Of a DNA stretch of 64,000 nucleotides, positions 18,918-28,606 are shown piece after piece. This DNA is from Emiliania huxleyi CCMP1516. Taxonomy: Eukaryota > Haptophyta > Isochrysidales > Noelaerhabdaceae. The notes under the pieces are model-generated. The model worked only from the letters and a program-made list of their open reading frames with translations, had not been told where the DNA came from and made no database searches. How positions within the stretch are numbered: position 1 is the stretch's first letter; each line of letters begins with the position of its first letter. The position numbers and the translations under genes were made by a program. Location of the stretch: positions 622,156-686,155 of the forward strand of contig NW_005198965.1 of assembly GCF_000372725.1 (NCBI RefSeq). Reading direction: 5' to 3'.

Positions 18918-20318
18918 ATGGCCGGCTTCGCCCCTCTGGCCGCTCTTCTCGCCGCGTTGGGGGCCGTGCTCGCCGCGCTCTCATGCTCCGCCGATGGCGC
19001 CGCGACGGCGGCGCCGGGCCGCCTGCCGGACAGCGCCTCGGTCGATGTCGCGAGCGTCGAGCTCCTCCTCGACGGGCTGCACGGCGACGTGGACGCCATC
19101 GCTGCATTCGTTGCCAGCTCCGGCCTGACCTCCTCGCTCTCGCTCTCGCTCTTCGCTCTCGCGGCTGTCCTCGCTCTCGTTGCCGGTTTGAGCAGCCGGC
19201 AACTTTGGTGCGCGGAGTCCCCTTCGACTGCCCCCCACCCGCTCGTGGCAGACCGACTTGCACCCCCCCCCCCCCCCGGCTCTCCCCAGCCAACCCGCCA
19301 CCGCTTCGCACGTCGCAGGGCACACTGCACGGCGGAGAAGCCCCTGCTCCCTCCAGAGGCATCCATCCCGCCCGCCGAGAAGGAGGCGCGTGTGGAACAG
19401 CACGAGCCGCGAGTCCGCGCCCCGCCCCTCACGCCCGCGCGGGAGCCAGCCCCCAGCTTGCCTGATGCGGACGCGGGAGCTGTGGCGGCGCAAGAGCCCG
19501 CAGAGGCCAGGGCAGAGGCTCTCCCCGAGGGCGCCACGTCCGCGGAGTCAGACCTCGTCCCTGCTGCTGCTGCTGCGAGTGCGGCGCCGGCGCCGGCGCC
19601 AGCGCCGGTGGTTGCGCCGCCCGCCACTCTCCTCGCGACAGGGGCCCAGGCGTTGAGGGGTGCCCTGGCACCGTCGGGCAAACTGCGAGACGTCGCGGCG
19701 CTGCTGAGCGCAATCGAGGCGTCGCTCGTCCCGCTGCTCAGTAGCTTCGGGCCGTCGATGGCTTTCGCCGCCCAAAACGACGCGCGCAACGTTCGGAAAG
19801 TGCGCGCGGCAGCCTCCGCAGCAGCGGCGGCCCCGGACACCGCTTCGCTGCAAGACGGAGTCGATCGCTTGCTCTCGCACGAGGTCGCCTCTGGCTGCCA
19901 CAAGCCGGCCGAGAAGAGCGCGGTGCTGGCTGACCCCTCTGCCGCCATCGGGCTCACTTGGCTCTCGCGCTCCCTCCGCTTCATCTGCATGTGGATGGAA
20001 GGTGTTTGCGCCGGCGGCGCGCCCGTCGACGCCGCGGCAGCGACAAAGCGGTACAGGGAGGCGATGAGCGCCGCCTACGAGGCCTCTCTTGCGCCCTACC
20101 ACGGCTGGCTCAACCGGAACATCTTCAACGGCTGCGCCAAGCACGCGCCGGGCTACGCATCGCTCATCGCCACGCTTGCGCCGACTGCCGACGAGGCTAC
20201 GCGCGAGGCGCTCGTTCTAATGGACATGGCTGACTTCGCTACCGCAGCCGCCCCGGTTGCCGATGCCGTCGAAGCGGCCCTCGCCCGCGCCAAGCTAGTG
20301 GACTCTCGCCGTGCCTAG
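18918..20318 (+). CDS. Glycolipid-transfer-protein (GLTP) domain protein
   Basis: 466 aa from the ATG at 18918; the gene may begin further upstream. The C-terminal 200 residues are a GLTP fold. The headgroup residues are present as D-x3-N-x2-K in NDARNVRKV (about 286-294), W in LTWLSRSLRF (about 346) and H in PYHGWLNRNIF (about 394), matching Asp48/Asn52/Lys55, Trp96 and His140 of human GLTP. It probably moves or senses sphingo- or glycolipids. The N-terminus has two hydrophobic stretches (PLAALLAALGAVLAALS and LSLFALAAVLALVAGL), unusual for this normally cytosolic family, then a Pro/Ala-rich linker. A frame upstream (18440-18680, with AAMKAAMKAAMK) could be an earlier exon joined at CGCAG (18799-18801). 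Confidence 0.8.
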   Translation: MAGFAPLAALLAALGAVLAALSCSADGAATAAPGRLPDSASVDVASVELLLDGLHGDVDAIAAFVASSGLTSSLSLSLFALAAVLALVAGLSSRQLWCAESPSTAPHPLVADRLAPPPPPGSPQPTRHRFARRRAHCTAEKPLLPPEASIPPAEKEARVEQHEPRVRAPPLTPAREPAPSLPDADAGAVAAQEPAEARAEALPEGATSAESDLVPAAAAASAAPAPAPAPVVAPPATLLATGAQALRGALAPSGKLRDVAALLSAIEASLVPLLSSFGPSMAFAAQNDARNVRKVRAAASAAAAAPDTASLQDGVDRLLSHEVASGCHKPAEKSAVLADPSAAIGLTWLSRSLRFICMWMEGVCAGGAPVDAAAATKRYREAMSAAYEASLAPYHGWLNRNIFNGCAKHAPGYASLIATLAPTADEATREALVLMDMADFATAAAPVADAVEAALARAKLVDSRRA

Positions 20319-20546
20319 ACCCCGCCGCGCACCCGGGTGCCTAGGAGACCTCTCGAAAGGGAGAGAGCGCACGGCGGCGGCGCGACCAGAGACCACACTG
20401 CGAGCGAGCGGAGAGGGGGGGGGGGGGGGGGGAGATGGTGTGGCTGTCGGCATCGCATGCGTCGTCCCCTCTCCAAAAGTTGCAAGTTCCCCCCCCTCCT
20501 AAAGACTTGAGGCTGCCGGACTGCCGTAATATGAGCATTGTGCATG

Positions 20547-20602
20547 CTAAATAAATAAAAACGGACACCTCTCTACTGTGAGATGGGAAAAAAGGAACAG
20601 GT
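20547..20602 (+). repeat. R3 repeat, copy 1
   Basis: Starts CTAAATAAATAAAAACGG, continues with GACACCTCT and GAGATGG, and ends GGAACAGGT. About 80 percent identical to 20753-20802 over 50 bp. Short, A/T-rich, without coding capacity. It resembles the R1 repeat in layout (AATA stretch, then GAGATGGG) but not in detail. Confidence 0.8.
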
Positions 20603-20752
20603 CCCCGCCCTTGCGATCTTTGTGCAGGGTTCTTTGTGGGTGTGGTCGGCGACTAGCCGGGGTCGTCCTCCCGATGCGCGATGGGGGACTAGCACTAGCT
20701 AGCCGTCTTCCACATGGTCCCTCGGGTCTGCAATGCTGATCATACTGTAGAT

Positions 20753-20802
20753 CTAAATAATAAAAACGGACACCTCTACTAGGAGATGGAATAGGAGCAG
20801 GT
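20753..20802 (+). repeat. R3 repeat, copy 2
   Basis: Direct-orientation partner of 20547-20602, about 200 bp downstream, sharing AATAAAAACGGACACCTC and GAGCAGGT-type ends. It could be a dispersed repeat or the edge of a local duplication. Confidence 0.8.
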
Positions 20803-21218
20803 TCAGCGTGAGCTCTGGGTCTAGACACAGAGCTGCCGCGTGCGGCGTGGCCCTAGGCCGGTGCCGGTGGTGCTGGTGGCTGGTGTGCGGTGGGCCGGTG
20901 GCGAAACTGCAAACTCTCTTTTTAAATACAGCCTGCAGCGTGCAGGGAGGCAGAGCTGCAGTGTGCAGAGAGGGCACTTGGGACTTGGCATGTGTGTGTG
21001 CGCGCCGCGGCGCGCGAATATGAATGCTTGATAGCACTGGCACGTAAGGCATGTGTACACACTGGCCACATAGCCACATAGAGTAACAGCTATAGGTATA
21101 GCACTGCCCCCCCCGCTCGTGCGCAACTCTAGCACGCGGTTTGACCAGGTCTGTGTGTCTCTGTGTGCTCGATAGGGCGGCCGTCGGTCGTGTGCGCGAG
21201 GTGTCTCTGCCAAAGCTC

Positions 21219-22271
21219 ATGACTCTAAGACCTGGGAGCTGCTCCAGCGCTCGGCAGTCTTGGCTCTCGCGCGAGTTGCCTCAACTCTCGTGTAGCGTGT
21301 GTGTGTGTCCCCTCTGTTGTCCCCGCTCCCCAGCCTCTCCATCGATCATCTGCCATGCTAGCTCACGCCCTAGTCGAGGCATTTGGACGACAAGTAGCCC
21401 GAGTGAAGCATCTGAAGGGATTCCGAAGGGAGTCAGCTACGTGTCGGCCTCTGATACAGGCGCGGTTGCCTCCCTGCAGCATGCACTGCGACGCCCGCCC
21501 TGCCTTACCCTCACGCCTGGTTTGCCTGCGCAAAAGGTGTCCGCTTTTCTCGGCTTAGTGACCACGGCGCTCGCGCCGGCGCTCCTCGAGACATTTGCAC
21601 TCCCACTCGCGGACACCATCGGTCTGTGCGCGGCGAAGAGTCTGCAGGCGACCGTTGCCGTCCGCCTGGCCCCAGCTCTGCCGCGCGAGGACCTCACGTG
21701 CTGGGCTGCGGCGGCGCCGGAAGTCGACGTGGCTGTAGCGGTGCCAGGTGAGCCGAGTGACGCCCCCTTGGAGCGCACGGAGGCATTTGCAGGGAGAGAG
21801 GCGGTAGTCGCCACGCGTTGCGGCGCGGGTGCGGCAGTCGCCTCCCTCTGCAGTATGCCGGAACCCGCTGCCGAGGACCGGCCGCCTTCTTGGCTCGACG
21901 TGGTGCTCGGCGAGGTTGGCATCGCCGCTCAGCAGGGTCTTGCGTTGCTCCGGCGCGCCGCATCGCTGATCGACTGTGCCGCGGACACGCTCACGAGCAC
22001 CGCGCACGCCACGGGCTGGCTTCAACGCAAATCGCTCACAGGGCGTACAGGCCTTGGCGCCGTGCTTGCGCGTTGCGAGCCCTGGCCCGCAGCGGCGGAC
22101 ACAGCCTCCGGCGGCGATGGACTCGGCTGGGCGCCATTCCAGCTCGACCAGGTGAGTGCTGTGCGCCTGAACGAGCAGCTCGAGGTGCACGCTCGCTCGT
22201 GGCGCTTGTGGGCCGACACGCGGTGCCCACTGCAGGCCGACGCCGTCGAGCGGGCTCGATTGCTGCGCTAG
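21219..22271 (+). CDS. Hypothetical protein, start uncertain
   Basis: A 350-aa open frame, credible from about residue 75 onward. There the sequence alternates Ala/Leu-rich helices (KVSAFLGLVTTALAPALLE; LADTIGLCAAKSLQATVAV) with a Ser/Asp segment (PPSWLDVVLGEVGIAAQQG) and ends in a basic amphipathic helix (DAVERARLLR). I do not recognise a family. The first 70 residues are probably not coding, and an alternative short exon (ATG near 21355, starting MLAHALVEAFG) in another frame could be the true start with an intron ending CAG near 21460. A gene is likely, the exact model is not. Confidence 0.45.
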   Translation: MTLRPGSCSSARQSWLSRELPQLSCSVCVCPLCCPRSPASPSIICHASSRPSRGIWTTSSPSEASEGIPKGVSYVSASDTGAVASLQHALRRPPCLTLTPGLPAQKVSAFLGLVTTALAPALLETFALPLADTIGLCAAKSLQATVAVRLAPALPREDLTCWAAAAPEVDVAVAVPGEPSDAPLERTEAFAGREAVVATRCGAGAAVASLCSMPEPAAEDRPPSWLDVVLGEVGIAAQQGLALLRRAASLIDCAADTLTSTAHATGWLQRKSLTGRTGLGAVLARCEPWPAAADTASGGDGLGWAPFQLDQVSAVRLNEQLEVHARSWRLWADTRCPLQADAVERARLLR

Positions 22272-22571
22272 TAGGCTTGAGGCGTAAGGGCTCCTCATCT
22301 CTCTTCTTCTGTTCTCCTTCTTCTTTCGATGTAGGATTCCTACGTCTTCTGAGCTTACTAGGAGAATGGGGAGAGTCTCTCTCTCGTTGTACGTACCTTT
22401 AGCTTAATGGGAGAAAGGGCAGAGGTCTCTGCTCGTTTGCGCGACAGAAAAAGACATATTGAAATCCAAATTTAATTCTTTTAAAATTGGCATTTTGAGT
22501 GCGGCGATTTTGAGAGCGCGGCCGGGCACGCATTCGGTATCTGCGCCGCTCCCTTCTTCACTGCCTTTACG

Positions 22572-22970
22572 ATGTTGCAGGCAGCCATCTCTCCCTTCAA
22601 GTGGGCGCTTTCGCCACTTCGAGCGATCGGCGAAACGGTAGCGGACGTTCTCGTCCCGGACCCGATCGCCATGCCACGCCTGCCGCCGATGCCGAAGGAC
22701 CCGTTCGCAATTTGCGAGCCTGCCGCTCCGCCCCAAAAGCCTAAGCCTGCTGATCCGTCCTCATCCCGGCGGTCCAGCGGCGCGGTAGCGCGGCGGCGCA
22801 GCTCGCAGGCAGCCGCACCGGTGAAGGCGATAAAGAAGGTCAAGCTGGAGCCGAAACGGTCGCTGCCAAGGCGGCGAGGGCGCGCGAAACCAGGGCACTA
22901 TGCCGAGTCCAACCTTCAGCGGATCGCCTGGAAAGGCACGGGCTCGGAGCACGACCCCATCAGCCTCTGA
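22572..22970 (+). CDS. Small basic hypothetical protein
   Basis: 132 aa. The N-terminal 45 residues (LQAAISPFKWALSPLRAI, then VPDPIAMPRLPPMPKDPF) are hydrophobic and Pro-rich. The rest is very basic (SRRSSGAVARRRSS; KKVKLEPKRSLPRRRGR) with possible nuclear-localisation clusters. No family recognised. The AT-rich DNA just upstream (22450-22510) could be its promoter. Confidence 0.45.
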   Translation: MLQAAISPFKWALSPLRAIGETVADVLVPDPIAMPRLPPMPKDPFAICEPAAPPQKPKPADPSSSRRSSGAVARRRSSQAAAPVKAIKKVKLEPKRSLPRRRGRAKPGHYAESNLQRIAWKGTGSEHDPISL

Positions 22971-23715
22971 TTTGGCCGGAGCTCCAGAGGGGCGTACACC
23001 TCCAGAGGAAAATGCCGCATCTCGAGATGTAGTGGCATATGTCAAAACCTCCTCCCAACAGCATGACAGGCAAAGCCGCGACCATCGACGCACAAGGATT
23101 GCTGCTGCTAATGGCGATTGAGGTAGGCTCAGAGCTCCGATGGGGCAACAGCTCCTCTTCTTCGGAGCCTGCAGCGCGAGTAATCGCGCCCTCGCTGGAC
23201 GCTGGCGTGTTCATTTTTTATCCGCTTTTGTGACCTGTGTGTCCGCATGCCTGTGTCGTGTGTGCTCTGGGTGTCGGAAGGCCGAGGCATGTTTGTAGGT
23301 ACGTAAACCCGCCAGCTCGAGATACAGCATGTGCACCCTCGGTCATTCCTCCTCGCGCTCTAGTAACGGGGTGTCTAGCTAGATCTAGTACTCGAGTGGC
23401 TCAAACGTCAAAGCTGCTCAAACATCTCGCGCGGATCGCGCGCGTGGGGGTGGGGCTGGGGGGCCGGGGGCGCGGGGCGGCGCCGGGGCGCCGGGGCCGT
23501 GGAACGTGTGTACAGCTCTCGTCCTCGTGCCGCATGCGCCGGTGCTGCGGTCATCCCTAGCGGCAGATGGCACTTAGTCTGCAGCGCGTGCACATGTGCA
23601 TGTCCATGACGAGGCTCTGCTGTGCCCATTAGGCCCAGAGTAAGCGGCCATCGCCCGCACCCTGCCGGGAGCTCCGGGGGCCTACGCTGCCCGCAATGTG
23701 TGCAAAGTAGCGCCC
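22971..23715. other. Intergenic region
   Basis: Convergent gap between the small basic protein and the PHD-finger gene. Contains a G-rich block (23447-23500) and a TGCACATGTGCATG palindrome at 23588-23602. No gene supported. Confidence 0.4.
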
Positions 23716-26700
23716 TCAGGCGGGTGCCACTGCGGCGCAGCTGGGGCAGAGCCACTCGCCCTCGGGGACTGCGGCGAGCGGCGGGGAGAGGCAGCGCATG
23801 TGGTACGTGCGTGGGCACGGGGACCCGTCCGCCACCGACCCGTCGCAGAGCAGCAGCGCGTCGCCGTCCGGGTCCACCTCGTCGCCGCCGCAGACGGTGC
23901 ACATCGAGATCTGCTCCTCGACGTCGACGCGCTGCCCGCGCACGCGCTGCCCGACCGCCCGGCCGCCCGAGGCGCGCGCGTGCTCCGAGTCGGCCGCGCA
24001 GTCGAGGACCTGTGAGTTAGGGTTAGGGTTAGGGTTAGGGTTAGGGGTAGGGGTTAGGGTTGGGGTTAGGGGTAGGGTTGGGGTTAGGGGTAGGGTTAGG
24101 GGTAGGGGTAGGGGTAGGGGTAGGGGTAGGGGTAGGGGTAGGGGTAGGGGTAGGGGTAGGGGTAGGGGTAGGGGTAGGGTTAGGGTTAGGGTTCGGGTTC
24201 GGGTTCGGGTTAGGGTAGGGTTAGGGTTAGGGCGGCGCAGTCGAGGACCTGCGAGTGGCGGCAGCACGCGAGCGCGTTGCCGAACATGGCGCGCCCGATG
24301 TCGAACTCCTCGCGAGTCCGGCGCAGCGCCTCGCCCGGCGGCACGAGCGCGGCGCCCGCGCCGGCGGCGGGGACGGGGACGCCCTTCTCGCCCTTGGGGA
24401 TGGAGGGGAACGGGTCCTTGGTGTCGCGCCCCGCGATGAGGGAGCGGTGGACAGAGAAGAGCGTGAAGGGCAGCAGCTGCGGCCAGCCCGCCTCGTCAAA
24501 GTAGCAGTCCCACGCCTTCGGGAAGGGGGCGGGGGGTGAGAGCGTGCTTGCACAGCTGCCCTCCGAGCCGGGCGGCCGGTCGGCGCCATCTCCTCGATGC
24601 CGTGCGGGATGTTTGGCACGTTGAGCACGTACTGCCGCAGAAACTCCTTGAAGGGCACGCCTGAGAGACACCCGCACCAGTCTTCGGACGGTCCTGCCGT
24701 GACTGCGGCCTCTCCGACGAGGCGCACGCGCGCCTCTGTGCGCGCGCAGCAGCGCCGCCCGCAGCTCCGAGCCTTGCGCCACCATGAGGCCGGCGTCCAT
24801 GTGCGCGTGCAGCCCAGGTCCGCCGTCGGAGCCCGACGTGTGGTAGGCCGGGTCGGGGATGGCCTGCCTCAGCCGTGGCACGGGCAGCGGTGCGGAGACG
24901 AGGCAGTCCGCGGCGCCGTCCTCGGCCAGCCACCAGGTGATCATCATCTCTTTGCGCTCGCGGCGCAGCCGCCCGTGCAGCGCGCGCAGCTGCGCGTCCT
25001 GCAGCTTTGCGTCATCGTGGATGTCCTGTGGAGGTGCAGCGCAACGTCAACATGGCCCAACCCCCAAGGCAGGCTGTGCGCGGTGTCGTGGTGCTCGCCA
25101 GCGTGACAACCGTGCGGGGACAAGGGAGGAGACATCTCGGCTATATCTCAGCTACATCTCGCCAGCGTGACGACCGTGCGCCCGCCCCCCACGCCGTCGC
25201 CGTGCTCGAGCAGCGAAGCCAGCCGCATCGCCGCGAGCAGCCACGGCGCCACGCGCGGCCGCGGCACGAAGGCGTGCTCGCGGAAGCAGATGCGGCCGCG
25301 CGCCGCCTGGTGCAGGGCCAGGAGCAGGCCCTCGTGCGACGCCGCCGCTGAGTTGAGGTGCAGCTCGAAATCGCACCCGCCGAACGTCGCAACCTTGCCG
25401 CGCACAAAAGCGACGGTGGCGCACGCGTAGTAGCCGAACTGGGTCGACCGCTCCAACTCGAAGAGCGAGATGGAGAAGAGGGCGGGGAAGTAGCCGCGCA
25501 CCAGCCCACGCAGCGAGCCCGCGCCGCTCAGTCCGCCGCCGCCGAGCGCCTCTGCAGCGGGCACGCCTCGCCACCGAACCGCGTGCGCCATCGCGCACGC
25601 GCGCGCCCATGCGTCGGTGGAGGGCAGCGCGGCGCCGTCCGTGCCAGACGCCGGCGGGCGCGCTGACGCGGCATCGGGCGCGTCGCCGCTTCTGTGGGCA
25701 CCGCCGCCGCCGCCGCCGCAATCAGCGGCACCGGCACCGGCACCGCCGCCGGCAGCAGCGCTGACGCTGCTGACGCCGTCGCCGCTAACGCTTTCGTCAC
25801 GGCGGCCCTCGCTGCTGCCCCCTGCGCGACGGCCCCCCTCGCCACAAGCAGCGCCGGCAGACGGCTGCGCCCTCCTGTCGAGCCGGCGGACCACCGACGG
25901 GAGCAGCTCGCAACAGACGAGCACGGCATCGCCCGCGACCAAACCGGCGTGGATGGCATCCGCGCCGCAGTTGAGCGCGTCGTAAGCGCCCTCGCGGTCG
26001 GTGAGCGGCGTCGGCCCCAGCGGGAGCGCCTCCGCGCAAGAGAGCAGGAGGCCGTGCTCCTGCAGCTCCCTCGCCAAGGCCTCCACCCCAAAACGAAGCG
26101 TCGCAAGCGCTGCTGCCCTCGCCACGCCGTCCGAGCCGTCGGAGCCGTCGGAGCCGTCCGCTTCGGCGGCGTCACCGGCGGAAGCGGCGGCCGGCGGCGG
26201 AGCCAGCGCCTCCGTCTCGCTGGGCGGCGTCTGGGGCGTACCTCCGCACCCGCCGTCCAGCTTCTTCTTTGACGGCGGGCTCTTGCGCGACGAACGGCGC
26301 ACCTCCTCCTCCTGCTCCGCTGCCGAGGCCGGCGGCGCCGGTGGCCCGACCAGCCACTCGGTCCCTCCGCTCTGGCGCCCGCCCTGCTGGCTCTCCTTCG
26401 GCGTGAGCGAGTGGCTGCAGACGAGGATGCGCAGCCGTCGCGGCGGGGGGAGCGGTGCGGCGGCGGCGGTGGAGGTGTCGGTGGGCGTGGCGGCGGCGCC
26501 GCCGTCTCGCTGCGGCTCCTCCTCCTCGGGCGCATTCGCAGCGACGCCGCGCTGACCAGAGATGCGGCGAGAGCGGCCACCCGGAGAGCGGCCCGGCCCC
26601 GGAGGCGATGGCTTTGGCGCCGAGACGGCGGTCACGCCCTTCCCTTCGCCTCCGCCGCTGCCCTTCCCTTTGCACTCCCTGCCGCCCTCCTCCTCGCCTC

Positions 26701-28086
26701 CGTCGCCGGCCTCCCCGCCGCCACCGCTGCGGATGTCGCAACCTTCAGCGCCGGCAACGGCGCCTTCGCTGTCGCCGCCTGCTGCGCCGCCCTCAAGCAC
26801 TCGAGAGGTGGAGCGAGAGACGTCCAGCTGCAGCTCCGGGACAGGAGGCGCCCCCTCGGGCACCAGAGCCTCGGCGGCTCCGTCCGCTTCCGCTTCCTCC
26901 GCCGGCGACGGGGAGCGGAGCGGCGTCTGCTCCGCCTCCGCCCCCGCCCCCGCCTCCGCCTCAGCCCCGGCCCCCACTCCCTCCATCTCCGCTGCCGTCT
27001 CCTCCCCCGCGTCCGCGTCCTCCTCGCCTCCTCCACAATCCACCGCCGCGGCGGCGGCGGTGTCCGAGGCTGGGAGGGTGGGTGAGAGGCCAGCGGAGAG
27101 CGCCGCGGCGAGCTGCGAGGCGTTGGCGAGACACGGCAGCGCGCCCAAGGTGTAGACAAAGGCGCCGTCGCCGACCAGTGGGGCGCGCTTCGGCGGCAAC
27201 GCCTCGACCGCAAGCCTCGCTGCTGCGGCGGCGGTGGCTTCGTCCCACGCCTCGCTGCCGCCCGGCCGGCGCTCTCGAGCCGCCGGCCGGGCGCCGCTGC
27301 GCTTCTTGGCGGGCGGTTCGCCGCCGTGAACGGCCCACGCCTGCCGGATCGACTCGGTCCGCTCCCCGTCGGGACCGTGGTAGGTCGGGTACGACCGCTT
27401 CTTCCCCTCGTTGATCTTGCGCGACCAACCCGGCGGCAGCTCGCTGGGGGGGAGGCTGTGTTGCGCGCCGGCGGCGGCGGCGGTGCCGCCAGCGGCATCT
27501 TCCTTGACGCCCGCTGCTTCGCCGCCGGCAGCAGCGGCGGGGACGAAGGCCGGCTCGGAATCTTCGTCGCCTAATGTAAATTCCCCTGACCTCAGCAAGT
27601 TTCCCTCGCACAGCCTCGGCTGGCGAGACGCTGCAACTCGAGTCGCGGCCGCCGGGGAAGTTGTCGTTCACTCGCCACGCCTGCGAGATGCTGCACGCGC
27701 ACTCGCCCGCAGGCCCACGATACGAGCGCTCCCCACACCTTTCCCAGCCCGGCGGCAGCGTGCCGCCATTTTGCGGCGGCGGCGCTTCGCTGCGGATGCT
27801 GTCGGTGACGGCGGGAGGCAGCATCGACTCGCGTGCCTGCTTCATCGACCTGAATTTGCGCAGCGTCGGAGACACGTACGTGCAGTCCACCTGCGGTGGC
27901 GGCGGCGGCGGGGCTGTCGCCGTCTTGCACAGCTCAGTTCCTAGTTGAGGCGGCCTATGAGATGCGTGCCTGGTTGTTGCGCGTTCCAGAGGCGCGGCGC
28001 CTCTTGATGACCTTCCAGCCGGCGCCGATCTCGGGACAGTCGGATTCCTCGCCGGCGAAGGCATTGGGCGCCGCCTCGCACGCCAT
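23716..28086 (-). CDS. Chromatin-reader protein: MBD-like units, low-complexity middle, PHD finger; about 7 exons
   Basis: Minus-strand gene starting at the ATG at 28086. Exon 1 (28086-27970) ends [19 protein letters not shown] and exon 2 (from 27890) continues [19 protein letters not shown], together one methyl-CpG-binding-like (MBD) unit. The intron between them fits as GC-AG. Two more units follow, [19 protein letters not shown] and [19 protein letters not shown], each ending in a QAW segment. The large middle exon (about 27575-25150) is acidic and low-complexity with one globular region near 25200-25500. Smaller exons at about 25025-24725, 24665-24560 and 24520-24249 carry [20 protein letters not shown] and [18 protein letters not shown]. 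The last exon (24009-23716) is a PHD finger: [24 protein letters not shown]. Likely nuclear, reading DNA or histone methylation; this is inference. Several internal boundaries are unresolved. Confidence 0.7.
24013..24233 (+). repeat. Interstitial telomere-like repeat inside an intron
   Basis: About 220 bp of TTAGGG, TAGGGG and a few TTCGGG units on the plus strand. It fills almost all of a 239-nt intron (24248-24010) of the PHD-finger gene, where it reads CCCTAA on the sense strand. Both edges carry the duplicated host sequence CAGTCGAGGACCTG (23999-24012 and 24238-24251). Confidence 0.95.
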
Positions 28087-28606
28087 GGCGCCAAAAAATG
28101 CAAGAGGGGAGGAAAGAATTTACGCGCCACAAAAAAAATGGGTGGAGGGAAGTGACTCTGTGCTCGTGCGTCGCCCATCTCTCCTGGACTGCTCTTTTTA
28201 TTTATAGAAGGCAAGAGCGGAACCGAAACCAAAAAGACACCCCTGGCATGCCACCCACAGATACGAGATACCATTCCCATGCAACGCATGATAACACGGA
28301 GACTCCAGACAACTCAACAGCGGCAGCATCTCTCTCGATCTCGTCCCCAGATACAGCCGTCCCAACCCCCCCTTCCGTCCCTTCAAGGTGTGCAGTCAAG
28401 TTGCGCGGCCTCGTCCGCGCGATGTTGGCGTTGGCGGCACCGGCGCACCGTCCACGAGTGCGCCGGACCCCGAGGGGGCGAGCGGACCCCGAGGGGGGGC
28501 GAGCGGACCATCCTCCTCACGGCCGCAAGACGCGCGGCGGCAGAGGAATGCTCAACGGCGACCCGCCGGACCGGCTCGGCGGCGGAGCCGGGCAGGCTGG
28601 GCGCCA
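28087..28606. other. Intergenic region upstream of the PHD-finger gene
   Basis: Contains R1 copy b (28156-28206) and, further left-to-right, the 3' side of the phosphatase gene. No separate gene supported. Confidence 0.4.
28156..28206 (-). promoter_or_regulatory. R1 repeat copy b, possible core promoter of the PHD-finger gene
   Basis: On the minus strand it reads TATAAATAAAAAGAGCAG (from 28206) followed by AGAGATGGGCGACGCAC. It is the reverse complement of R1 copies a and c. It sits in sense orientation about 110 bp upstream of the ATG at 28086, a plausible TATA-box position. Sequence and position are observed; the promoter role is inferred. Confidence 0.45.

Larger units (their letters stand above)
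20319..21218. other. Intergenic region with two R3 repeat copies
   Basis: Contains a poly-G run (20416-20434) and two R3 copies. Its right half is unremarkable. No gene, and no family features in the short frames on either strand. Confidence 0.45.

Noticed and set aside
24013-24233. A chromosome end or assembly join at the telomere-like repeat
   Set aside because: Coding sequence of one gene continues in frame on both sides and the flanks are duplicated, so it is interstitial.
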